A DNA stretch of 64,000 nt, taken from NCBI GenBank assembly GCA_019636755.1, contig JAHBWZ010000001.1, positions 558,001-622,000 on the forward strand, given 5' to 3'. Below the pieces are notes generated by a model that was not told the DNA's origin, did not search any database, and saw only the letters and a program-made list of their open reading frames with translations. Shown here one piece after another: positions 1 through 7,086 of this stretch; position 1 is the first letter of the stretch; each line of letters begins with the position of its first letter. The translations under genes and the position numbers were made by a program. The stretch comes from Phycisphaeraceae bacterium. Lineage in GTDB: Bacteria; Planctomycetota; Phycisphaerae; Phycisphaerales; SM1A02.

Positions 1-52
1 ACCATGACGGTTGCGCTCGCACCGCGAGATCGGGCTTCAGAACCGAGAGCGC
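1..52. repeat. Left copy of imperfect 52-bp direct repeat
   Basis: Bases 1-52 align without gaps to 2373-2424, with 8 mismatches (about 85% identity). The two copies bracket the recombinase-hepT-mntA operon at a distance of 2372 bp. The left copy begins at the first base of the window, so it may extend further left. Both copies contain one CGAGAG hexamer. It could be a degenerate attachment-type repeat, or a duplicated leader belonging to a neighbouring cassette; the sequence does not decide between them. Confidence 0.6.
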
Positions 53-196
53 CGCGGCTCGGGGCAGGTGGTCCGAAACCCGCGACCCGTCAGGGGTTTG
101 GTCCACTCGGTGCCGGATGCCTCTTGCAGCACGAGCCGTAAACCACACGACCGCCGCGAGTTCGCGGCGGTCGTGAAAGCTCAAATCCGCCCTGAC

Positions 197-1531
197 TCAA
201 GGCCCACCGGCTGGTTTACTGACGGACGTTGGAAGTGCCGGAAATCGCCCGGAAAACGCATCCAGGAAGCCCTGGGCGAAGGTGACTCGCATCCCCGTGT
301 TCCGCCGCCGGAACTCGACCGATTCGATGATCCGGGGCAGCAGGCTGCGCCTGGCCGCGGAGTCCAGGCCGCTCCAGATGCCGCGCAGAGCAGCAGGTCC
401 GCCCTCGAACCCTTGGGGCGATGATTCCGGCAGGGTCGCCCACACCTGCTCATCCTCGGCAAGCAGGTCGCAGATCACCTGCTCGACCTCGTGGGCGGGG
501 TATTGCACTCCCCGGCATCGGCCTCGGCCGTCCGCCGTCGATCGGCAGCGGTAGTAGCGGTAGCCGATGGTTGCCTGGCCCTTGCGATGCGTCACGGTGT
601 AGGTGCAGAGGCGCCGCCGACACTCTGGACAGACAATCTTGCCCCGGAGCGGAAAGTCGAGCGGCTGTCGTGAGCGCTGCGCCGGCGGGCGCCGCTGATC
701 GAGCAGATTCTGCACGCTCCGAAACAGCCCCAACTCCACAATCGCGGCATGGCATCCATCCCGCGCGCGTGCACCATCCGCGAACTTGCCGATGCAGACT
801 GGATTCCGCAGGAGCGTCAACACCTGCCGGGCAGTCCAGCGGCCTCCGCCGACGTGGTTGCCTGTTCGCTTCGAGCGCCACCGCTTCGTCCGCCAGCCAA
901 GGTGGTCCACGCATCGGGCGATCTCCGATGGCGTCTGTCCGTTGGCAGCGCGCCTGAACATCGCGCGAACGCGTCGCGCCTCGGTCCTGTTGGGGACCAG
1001 TTGCTTCGTGGCCGGATCGGCGTCGTAGCCGTACGGCGCGGGGCCGGCAAGGCGGCGGCCGTGCTTCTTCAGGTAGGCCCGGGTCTCGGCGATGCGCGAG
1101 ACGATGAGCTCGCGCTCGAAATGCGCGAACGACGCGAGGATGTGGCGCAGCAGCCGGCTCTCCGGTCCGCCGCCCATGTCGGGGATGTTGACGACATGGA
1201 CCCTGACGCCGGCGCGTTCGAACTCCTCGAAGAGGATGGTCGTGTCGCTGAGGGAGCGCGACCAGCGATCGAGCGCGGCGGCAACGACGCAATCGACGGC
1301 CCCGGTCTGAACGCGCTCGCGAAGCCGATTCAACGCGGGCCGATCGAGCGACCTGCCGGAGACTCCTTCGTCGTCGAAGCGCTCACCGATCCACTGGGCC
1401 GATGGGCCGGACTCGCGATGCGCCGCCGCCATGCACAACTCGAACTGCGCGGCGCACGACGAGAGACCATCCTTCGGCTCGTTGGACTGGCGGGTGTAGA
1501 TGGCGAAGGCCACGGGCGGCGGCTCCCGCAA
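197..1531 (-). CDS. Large serine recombinase (resolvase/integrase family)
   Basis: Site-specific DNA recombinase that would cut and rejoin DNA through a 5'-phosphoserine intermediate. The N-terminal resolvase domain starts with Y-T-R-Q-S (catalytic Ser at residue 16 of the longest reading). It continues with a D-G/R-S-L-D-R-P segment and an R-W-S-R-S motif typical of the family. A recombinase domain follows, and a zinc-ribbon-like domain with CPEC near residues 297-300 and further Cys to about 340. At 444 residues it is at the short end for large serine integrases. The longest start is TTG; a GTG at 1513 with a GGGAG-like site upstream is an alternative. It lies 17 nt after hepT on the same strand, so it probably belongs to the mntA-hepT operon. 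No other phage or conjugation gene is visible, so the element is either minimal or a remnant. Confidence 0.85.
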   Translation of the reverse strand: MREPPPVAFAIYTRQSNEPKDGLSSCAAQFELCMAAAHRESGPSAQWIGERFDDEGVSGRSLDRPALNRLRERVQTGAVDCVVAAALDRWSRSLSDTTILFEEFERAGVRVHVVNIPDMGGGPESRLLRHILASFAHFERELIVSRIAETRAYLKKHGRRLAGPAPYGYDADPATKQLVPNRTEARRVRAMFRRAANGQTPSEIARCVDHLGWRTKRWRSKRTGNHVGGGRWTARQVLTLLRNPVCIGKFADGARARDGCHAAIVELGLFRSVQNLLDQRRPPAQRSRQPLDFPLRGKIVCPECRRRLCTYTVTHRKGQATIGYRYYRCRSTADGRGRCRGVQYPAHEVEQVICDLLAEDEQVWATLPESSPQGFEGGPAALRGIWSGLDSAARRSLLPRIIESVEFRRRNTGMRVTFAQGFLDAFSGRFPALPTSVSKPAGGP

Positions 1532-1548
1532 AACGGGCGATCGCTCGC

Positions 1549-1938
1549 CTATGCGTCCCTGTCGCCCTTCCAGCCGACATCATGCTCCAGCGATGCAATC
1601 AGTGGCGCAAGATGAACGAGCAGGTCGGGGAGATGAACCTTGACCACCTCGTACACCTTGTCGAGCACGACCGTGCCGTACTCGTGGGCGAGCACATGCC
1701 GCATGCCGACGATGAGCGGCCAGGGAATCGATGGCGAGCGGCGCCGCGCCTCGTCCGACACCAGCCGCGCGGCTTCGCCGACGACCTCGATGCAGCGGAT
1801 GACCGCAGCCTGGACGAGATCGTCCTCGAGGAACTCTTCCAGCGTGCGCTCGCCGAGATACTCGCAGGCGCGCTCCGCGTGAATCCGCATGTCCTCGCAC
1901 TTGACGAGGTCGCGCTCGCGCGGATCAAGCGCACTCAT
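1549..1938 (-). CDS. hepT: HepT-like ribonuclease toxin (HEPN, DUF86)
   Basis: Predicted toxin of a HepT/MntA type VII toxin-antitoxin pair, 129 residues. The HEPN signature R-x4-H-x-Y is intact (Arg80, His85, Tyr87). In characterised HepT proteins these residues form the RNase site, and the Tyr is the residue AMPylated by MntA. The ATG at 1938 was chosen because it gives the usual family length and overlaps the end of mntA by 14 nt; the longer frame upstream is only the mntA region read in another frame. The recombinase gene follows 17 nt later. The toxin looks functional by sequence, but cleavage was not tested here. Confidence 0.87.
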   Translation of the reverse strand: MSALDPRERDLVKCEDMRIHAERACEYLGERTLEEFLEDDLVQAAVIRCIEVVGEAARLVSDEARRRSPSIPWPLIVGMRHVLAHEYGTVVLDKVYEVVKVHLPDLLVHLAPLIASLEHDVGWKGDRDA

Positions 1939-2239
1939 AGAGCGGCTCCGTCCTCCGCAGCGCGAAGCGACGGAAATACTTGTTGGCCGACCGCTCCACG
2001 GAGTCACGCGTCAGCAGATCGACCGGGCGCCCGAAGAGCGCCTCGAGCTCCTGCTGGAGCGCGACGATGCCCAGTCCGACACGGGCCCCCGGCTCGAAGG
2101 TCACCAGGATGTCCAGGTCGCTTTCCGGCGTCGCCGCGCCGGCAACGAAGCTGCCGAAGAGCTCCAGCCGGGCAACATGACGCCGCTCGCACAGCTCGGC
2201 GAGTCGCTTGGCATCGATCTGGAGGTCTGCGAGCCGCAT
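1925..2239 (-). CDS. mntA: MntA-like nucleotidyltransferase antitoxin
   Basis: Minimal nucleotidyltransferase of 104 residues, the probable antitoxin of HepT. The polymerase-beta-type signature G-S-x10-D-x-D is present (Gly29, Ser30, Asp41, Asp43). In studied systems such proteins add AMP to the toxin tyrosine and silence it. The ATG at 2239 is preferred over the in-frame upstream extension, which runs through a low-complexity leader rich in CGAGAG. The gene order mntA then hepT, with overlapping ends, is the standard arrangement. The operon leader upstream is repeat-rich and may carry autoregulatory sites. Confidence 0.85.
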   Translation of the reverse strand: MRLADLQIDAKRLAELCERRHVARLELFGSFVAGAATPESDLDILVTFEPGARVGLGIVALQQELEALFGRPVDLLTRDSVERSANKYFRRFALRRTEPLYECA

Positions 2240-2272
2240 GCGTTGTCCTGGCGCGTGAGCCGATTCGAAACT

Positions 2273-2443
2273 CTCTCGGGGGCGCGAGAGGAACCCTGCT
2301 GTTAACCCCGCGCGAGGTGTCAACCAGAGAGCGCGAGAGTTCGAGAGGGGTGCCCTCGGTGGCCCGAGAGGAACCGTGACGGTTGCGCTCGGACCCCGAG
2401 TTCCGACTTCGGAATCGAGAGCGCTCACGAGAGGGGACTCTCG
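2273..2443. promoter_or_regulatory. CGAGAG-hexamer cluster upstream of mntA
   Basis: Eight copies of one hexamer fall within 171 bp: CGAGAG at 2285, 2334, 2342, 2365, 2416 and 2428, and its complement CTCTCG at 2273 and 2438. The last pair forms a short inverted repeat (ACGAGAG, 4 nt, CTCTCGT). The cluster lies just upstream of the mntA start, where an autoregulator or the recombinase could bind. Less than one copy would be expected by chance. What binds here is not known. Confidence 0.45.
2373..2424. repeat. Right copy of imperfect 52-bp direct repeat
   Basis: Partner of bases 1-52, same orientation, about 85% identical. It sits in the leader of the mntA-hepT-recombinase operon, about 130 bp from tRNA-Asn. 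The first 15 bases of a related segment (GGCGCGAGAGGAACC type) also occur at 2281, so the leader itself contains degenerate internal repeats. Confidence 0.6.
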
Positions 2444-2550
2444 TCAGAACTCCCTTGTTCACGGGAGTTTCGCGCCGTTCGGGGCGACGCGATCTCGACG
2501 GCCGAGCCGTCAACCAGCGGGTCGTTGCGCTTCCGCACCTTCTGAGTGAA

Positions 2551-2622
2551 CTCCCCCACTTGGATTCGAACCAAGAACCTAGCGGTTAACAGCCGCTCGC
2601 TCTACCGTTGAGCTATAGGGGA
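2551..2622 (-). tRNA. tRNA-Asn (anticodon GTT)
   Basis: A full cloverleaf is readable on the minus strand: acceptor arms TCCCCTA and TGGGGGA, a D arm GCTC/GAGC, an anticodon arm AGCGG/CCGCT with loop CTGTTAA (anticodon GTT), a T arm CTTGG-TTCGAAT-CCAAG, and discriminator G. CCA is not encoded. The gene is directly upstream of the recombinase module. No duplicated 3' tRNA fragment is seen at the other end of that module, so tRNA-directed integration is not supported. Confidence 0.95.
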
Positions 2623-2706
2623 TCGGTCGGTCGGTCGATCGGTCAGTCGGTTGTCGGCCTGGCGATCGATCGGCGGATCGGTCGGCGGATCGGTCGGTCA
2701 ATGGCC
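2623..2706. repeat. Tandem GATCGGTCGG-type repeats
   Basis: Degenerate tandem repeats of GGTCGGTC/GATCGGTCGG units start immediately beyond the 5' end of tRNA-Asn and run to about 2706. They occupy the position where the tRNA promoter should lie, and no convincing -10 box is visible inside them. This may be slippage-generated DNA. Confidence 0.5.
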
Positions 2707-3523
2707 AGGGCCAGTCGGTCGGTGACTCGGCACCTGCGGGCGGGGACGGTGACGGGCGGGGTCGGGGGCCGGACCGCCGCTCGCTCGTCCTCAATCACGC
2801 AGGTGGCGAGACGGGGGAGCATATCGGCGAAACGGGGGGCGTCAACCGCATGGATTCGGGCGCATGCCGGCCCGCCGCTGCGGCGGCGCCGTGATGAACG
2901 GCACGATCGGCGCGCGCGGCGTTCTCCACCGGGGAGCCCTGCGACGGCCGTGCCGTACCGAGCGATCGCGCGAGGGAGCGCGCGAGGGACAGGCGCACGC
3001 ATCCACCCGGACGCTCGCCGATCGGCACCCGCCCTGCCCCGGCGACGAGCCACCGGAGTCAGCCCTGCGTCAGGGGGGTCACGCAGGGGGCGGGCGCAGC
3101 CCCCATCGGCCCGCGCCCCACTCGCATCGATGACGATCGGGATGACGCTCGCCGCCAGACGCGAGAGCCAGACGCGAGAGGCAGACGCGGGGCGGGCGCG
3201 AGGGACAGGTGCTCGCCCGCGGCCTCGCCGCCGCGCCACGCGAGGGACAGGCACGCGCCCGCGGCCCCCCGCCGCGCCCCCCCCGGCCCCCCGGCCCCCC
3301 GGCCCCCCTCCCAGCGCTTTCATCCACGCCCGCCGGGCGGTACACTCCGCCGTTTCCCCTCCCCCCCCCGGAGACCGCCCGCGAGCCTCCCGGCCACCAG
3401 GGGACCGTTCAGGCCACCCCGGCCACCCCGGCCACCCGGCCACCCGGAAGGACCGCGCCGCCCCGCGTCCACCTTCGCCCTCCCCCACCCGCACCCGACG
3501 GCACGAGACCTGGATCCACCACG
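2707..3523. other. Gene-free, repeat-rich intergenic region
   Basis: About 800 bp without a supportable gene. It contains a 13-bp unit (CAGACGCGAGAGC type) about three times in tandem at 3156-3192. A GCGAGGGACAGG-centred repeat of roughly 26 bp occurs near 2980, 3195-3222 and 3239-3264. C-rich low complexity (repeated GGCCCCCC) covers 3264-3312 and CC-rich DNA runs on to rpmE. Long frames across it are products of the high GC content. It may be decayed accessory DNA; the rpmE promoter must lie near its right end but is not recognisable. Confidence 0.5.
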
Positions 3524-3778
3524 ATGAAGAAGAAGGGCCATCCGACCTACCACCACGAATGCAAGGTCTACTTCCGCGGCGAGCAGGTCATGACGGTCGG
3601 CGCCACCGTGCCGGAGATGTCGGTCGAGATCTGGTCGGGGTCGCACCCGTTCTTCACGGGCAAGAGTTCCTTTGTGGACACCGCGGGCCGCGTGGACAAG
3701 TTCCAGCGGAAGTTCGCCGGCGGCGACTACTTCAAGGGCAAGGCCAAGGGCGGCGACGCGAAGTCCAGGAAGAAGTGA
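3524..3778 (+). CDS. rpmE: Large ribosomal subunit protein bL31
   Basis: Ribosomal protein bL31, 84 residues, a component of the 50S subunit at the subunit interface. The N-terminus MKKKGHPTYHHE and the motif HPFFTGK followed by D-T-A-G-R-V-D-K-F are diagnostic. Only one Cys is present, so the zinc-binding CxxC pairs of the C+ form are missing; this is the zinc-independent type. The ATG at 3524 is preferred because the upstream extension is low-complexity intergenic sequence. A strong terminator follows at 3841, so it is probably transcribed separately from prfA. Confidence 0.93.
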   Translation: MKKKGHPTYHHECKVYFRGEQVMTVGATVPEMSVEIWSGSHPFFTGKSSFVDTAGRVDKFQRKFAGGDYFKGKAKGGDAKSRKK

Positions 3779-3840
3779 CCGGCGCGTCCGCGTCCTGGTC
3801 CGGGCCTCGCCCGGGCATGACATCCCTTCGACACCACACC

Positions 3841-3869
3841 GCCCCGCGCCGTCGCGCGGGGCTTTTCTC
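3841..3869 (+). terminator. Intrinsic terminator after rpmE
   Basis: A 9-bp GC stem (GCCCCGCGC pairing with GCGCGGGGC) with a 4-nt loop is followed by TTTTCTCT. It lies 63 nt after the rpmE stop and before the prfA start. This is one of the few hairpins in the window with a clear U-tract. Confidence 0.85.
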
Positions 3870-3917
3870 TGTCGTGCACGGCGCACCACGCGCGCGATTC
3901 GAGAATAATCCGCGGCC

Positions 3918-5021
3918 GTGTCCGACGATGTCCGCACCATTCTGCGCCGCTCGCTGGAGGACCTGTCCGAGCGGCAGAGCCGACTGGACGAACAGCTCCA
4001 GGATCCGGACCTTGCCTCCGACCCCAGGCGACTGCGGGCGCTCTCGACGCAGCGGGCCGCGCTTGAACCGTTCGTGCGCGGCCGGCGCGCGTGGCTGGAT
4101 GCGGAGGCCCGTCGGCGCGACGCGCTCGCGCTGCTGCATGAGGAAGGCGGCGACGCGGAACTGATCGCGCTGGCGCGCGAGGAGATCGCGGCGCTGGATG
4201 CGCGGATCGACACGATCGCGCGTGACCTCGAACGCCGCCTCGTCCGCGCGGACGACGACGCCGTCGCCTCGCTCATCCTGGAGATCCGGGCGGGCGTGGG
4301 CGGCGACGAGGCCTCACTCTGGGCGGGCGACCTGCTGCGCATGTACGAGAGTTACGCACGCTCGCGCGGCTGGACCTTCGAACCGATGGACATCTCTCCC
4401 GGCGACGTCGGCGGCGTGCGGCTTGCCATCGTCTCGATCTCCGGACCGCGGGCATGGTCCTCGCTGGCGTACGAAAGCGGCACGCACCAGGTCAAGCGCG
4501 TCCCGGCGACGGAGGCGCAGGGCCGGGTGCACACCTCGACCGCCACCGTCGCCGTCCTTCCGGAGCCGGAGGAGGTGGACGCCGCGGTCGATCCTGCCGA
4601 GGTCAGGGAGATGATCACGACCGCGCAGGGCCCCGGCGGCCAGAACGTGAACAAGGTCGCGACGGCCGTGCACCTGATCCATCTCCCCACGGGCATCGAG
4701 GTCCGCATGCAGGAGACGAAGAGCCAGGCGCAGAACCGCGAGCGCGCCTGGAAACTCCTGCGCGCCCGGCTGCACGACCGGCGCCGCGCGGAGCAGGACG
4801 CCGCCCGCTCCGCGCAGCGCGCCGGGATGATCGGATCGGCCAGCCGCGCCGAGAAGATCCGGACCTACCGCGCGAAGGAGAACATCGCCGTCGATCACCG
4901 CACGAATACGTCCTGCAATCTGGAGCAGGTCCTTGCCGGACACCTGCAGCCGCTGATCGACGATCTCACGGAACTCGATACCGCCCAGCGCCTCCAGTCG
5001 CTCGCTGCGACGGTCGCGTGA
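3918..5021 (+). CDS. prfA: Peptide chain release factor 1
   Basis: Class I release factor that reads UAA and UAG and triggers peptidyl-tRNA hydrolysis. The codon-recognition tripeptide is P-A-T (in R-V-P-A-T-E), which marks RF1 rather than RF2 (SPF). The catalytic GGQ is at residues 240-242 in the context GPGGQNVNK. The N-terminal coiled domain and the length of 367 residues are normal for the family. The start is GTG at 3918, which reads MSDDVRT. The gene that usually follows, prmC (the GGQ glutamine methylase), is not here; an unknown gene comes 27 nt later instead. Confidence 0.95.
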   Translation: MSDDVRTILRRSLEDLSERQSRLDEQLQDPDLASDPRRLRALSTQRAALEPFVRGRRAWLDAEARRRDALALLHEEGGDAELIALAREEIAALDARIDTIARDLERRLVRADDDAVASLILEIRAGVGGDEASLWAGDLLRMYESYARSRGWTFEPMDISPGDVGGVRLAIVSISGPRAWSSLAYESGTHQVKRVPATEAQGRVHTSTATVAVLPEPEEVDAAVDPAEVREMITTAQGPGGQNVNKVATAVHLIHLPTGIEVRMQETKSQAQNRERAWKLLRARLHDRRRAEQDAARSAQRAGMIGSASRAEKIRTYRAKENIAVDHRTNTSCNLEQVLAGHLQPLIDDLTELDTAQRLQSLAATVA

Positions 5022-5048
5022 CCGGCCTCCCCGGAACGACCCCACGCC

Positions 5049-5504
5049 ATGCCACTCAGCGCGCCCTGCCGGTTCGATCCCGCCGCCCTCGAGGCGGATC
5101 CGAGTGAACTCATCCTGCTCGTGACGGGCGCCGGCCTGGAGGCGGAGAGCGCGGACCGCACGTTCGCCTACGCGCTGGCCGAGACGGTCCGCGAGGTCCT
5201 GCACGCGATCGACGATCCGCGCCCCGTCGTCGTCGCGAGCGACCTCTGGTACGTCAACCAGCCCGAGGTGCGCCGCGCGACGACCCTTGCCGTCGGTCGG
5301 CCGGAGATCAACGCCGCCTGCGCGATGCTCGCGCGACAGATCCCCACCGCGCTGGTCGTCGACGGTCGATTCCGGATCCAGTTCGACGTCGAGGGCATCG
5401 AGCGGCGCGCCTGCGCGTACGGCGTCGACGCGGCGACGACGCGCGAGGCGCTGCGGATCTTCGAGGAGCGCTACCTGCCCGTGTGGCTGACCGCGGCGCC
5501 GTGA
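5049..5504 (+). CDS. Conserved-looking protein of unknown function
   Basis: 151 residues, predicted soluble, with no signal peptide or membrane segment. I do not recognise the family. It has an alternating hydrophobic pattern (LILLVTGAG, RPVVVASDLWYVN, TALVVDGRFRIQF) that suggests an alpha/beta fold with several buried strands. It starts 27 nt after prfA on the same strand and is probably co-transcribed with it. A C-rich run separates its stop from the convergent RMD1-like gene. Confidence 0.65.
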   Translation: MPLSAPCRFDPAALEADPSELILLVTGAGLEAESADRTFAYALAETVREVLHAIDDPRPVVVASDLWYVNQPEVRRATTLAVGRPEINAACAMLARQIPTALVVDGRFRIQFDVEGIERRACAYGVDAATTREALRIFEERYLPVWLTAAP

Positions 5505-5564
5505 TCGTCGCGCCCGCCGCCCCCCCCCCCGCCGCCACGGCGGCATCGGCCGCGGGCGACGCGC

Positions 5565-6716
5565 TTACTTCGCCAGCCCGGGAATGAACGCCATCACGAT
5601 CGACAGCGCGATCAGGAGGATGATGATGATCTCCAGCACCTCCATCCGCCGGGTGGTCCGTGCGTCGGTCATCTTCTGGTAGATGCTCTCGGCCACGGCG
5701 ATCTTCCGCAGGACGGACTCGTCCCACTGGTCCAGGTGAAGGCGCGACGAGGCCAGCCGGTAGACACGGGCCAGGTACTGGTCACCGACCAGCTTGATGG
5801 CGTTGTTCACGCCCTCGAAGAGCAGCACGCTGTCGGTCTGGTACTCCGCGAACTCGCGCAGCAGACGTGCGTCGTGCAGCAGCGGGATCGCACGGCGCCG
5901 TCCGATCAGGCTCAGGAGGTCCTGCGCCCGGACGAGCAGCCGGTCGAGCTGCCGCTCCAGGACGCGCATCTCCAGCAGTTCGACGTTCGCATGCTGGAGC
6001 ACCAGCAGGATGTCCTCCGGCTCCCGATCGATGATGAGCGCCGCGTTCCAGTTGACGATCACCATGTCGTCCCGCCCGTAGGAGAGCCTGGCGCTCAGCG
6101 AGTGCTCGATGAAGGATGCCGAGAGCGGGACCGGCTCCGACTGGAGCACGCCGGCCAGGAGACCGGCGTGGCGCTCCACGAAGGCGTCCGCGTCTCCGCC
6201 GCCGGACCATGCATCGACGACGAAGAGGAGATAATCCTCCATGTCGTCGGCGAGCGCCGGCTTCGTCATGACGTCGGAGAGCGATCGCACCAGGTCCGCC
6301 ACGCGGCGCCGCGCATCATCCTGCAGGACCTGGCGTCCGGGCAGCGCGTTCGACAGGCGCGCCAGGTCCGCGATCGACCCCGCGCAGCGGATGCGGTACC
6401 GGATCGTGACCGCCCCGAACGCGTGGATCACCATCTCGATCGCGGGCTCGGTCGCAAAGGGCGCCTCGAGCGGGATCGGGTCGCCGTCGAGGACCAGTCG
6501 CAGCGGCGCCGGGTTGAGTTCGACCTGCGCCGGGCTGGCCGAGCGGCGCGCGGGGCGCACGCGGAGCGGGACACCCTCGCGCAGCCGGGCGGCGACGGCG
6601 ACCAGGTCGATCGACAGCGCGATGTCGTGCACGAAGAGCACGTGGCACCACGCGGAGATCGTCTCGTCCAGGGCGCCGGATCGCCCGGCGGCCGCCGTCA
6701 CCTGGTCGCTGTCCAT
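5565..6716 (-). CDS. RMD1/RMND1 (DUF155) family membrane-anchored protein
   Basis: 383 residues resembling the DUF155 family (yeast RMD1, human RMND1, bacterial relatives). The middle carries a DYLLFVVDAWSGG-like segment and the C-terminal half has the conserved helical block with E-x-L-E-M-R-V-L-E-R-Q-L-D. The protein ends with a single hydrophobic helix (EVLEIIIILLIALSIV), the usual C-terminal membrane anchor. The molecular role of the bacterial proteins is not established. The ATG at 6716 was chosen because the frame upstream is GC-rich and antisense to the pseudopilin leader. It is divergent from the pseudopilin genes. Confidence 0.72.
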   Translation of the reverse strand: MDSDQVTAAAGRSGALDETISAWCHVLFVHDIALSIDLVAVAARLREGVPLRVRPARRSASPAQVELNPAPLRLVLDGDPIPLEAPFATEPAIEMVIHAFGAVTIRYRIRCAGSIADLARLSNALPGRQVLQDDARRRVADLVRSLSDVMTKPALADDMEDYLLFVVDAWSGGGDADAFVERHAGLLAGVLQSEPVPLSASFIEHSLSARLSYGRDDMVIVNWNAALIIDREPEDILLVLQHANVELLEMRVLERQLDRLLVRAQDLLSLIGRRRAIPLLHDARLLREFAEYQTDSVLLFEGVNNAIKLVGDQYLARVYRLASSRLHLDQWDESVLRKIAVAESIYQKMTDARTTRRMEVLEIIIILLIALSIVMAFIPGLAK

Positions 6717-6856
6717 GGAGTGATTCCGCCCTGGCCCGGGGACCACGGTCCGCGGGACCCGGACATTCTCGCCGATCGCGGCGGGCCTGGCGGCGCGGCG
6801 GCGCGCGGCGGCCCGGGACGGGCGGGCCGGACCCGGCGGTTCCCGGTCCGGGGAAC

Positions 6857-6884
6857 TGGACAGCCGATCGATCCGAAGTATCCT
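6857..6884 (+). promoter_or_regulatory. Predicted sigma-70-like promoter for pseudopilin genes
   Basis: TGGACA, 16 nt, then TATCCT; expected transcript start near 6891. It lies in the divergent 370-bp region between the RMD1-like gene and the first pseudopilin. The remainder of that region holds no gene that I can support. Confidence 0.5.
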
Positions 6885-7086
6885 GTGCCCCGAGGATGAG
6901 CGTGACGGGACTTTCCCGGTCGCCCGTGCTGTGCAGCGCGCCGCACGTCCGACCACCCCGGTTTCTCCGGCCTCCGGCCGGCTTCCCGCGGAAGGATTCC
7001 CGATCATGCGCTCACCCGGACACCTCCGGCCCCTCAGGTCCCCCCGCCACCTCCGCTCCTGCCGGTCCCCTGGTGAAGCGTGGCCC

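Noticed and set aside
1-2550. Prophage or conjugative element
   Set aside because: Apart from the recombinase and toxin-antitoxin genes there are no capsid, tail, replication or transfer genes in view, so only a small module or remnant is supported.
2551-2622. tRNA-Asn as integration target of the recombinase module
   Set aside because: No duplicate of the tRNA 3' end is seen at the far end of the module. Serine integrases also rarely use tRNA genes.
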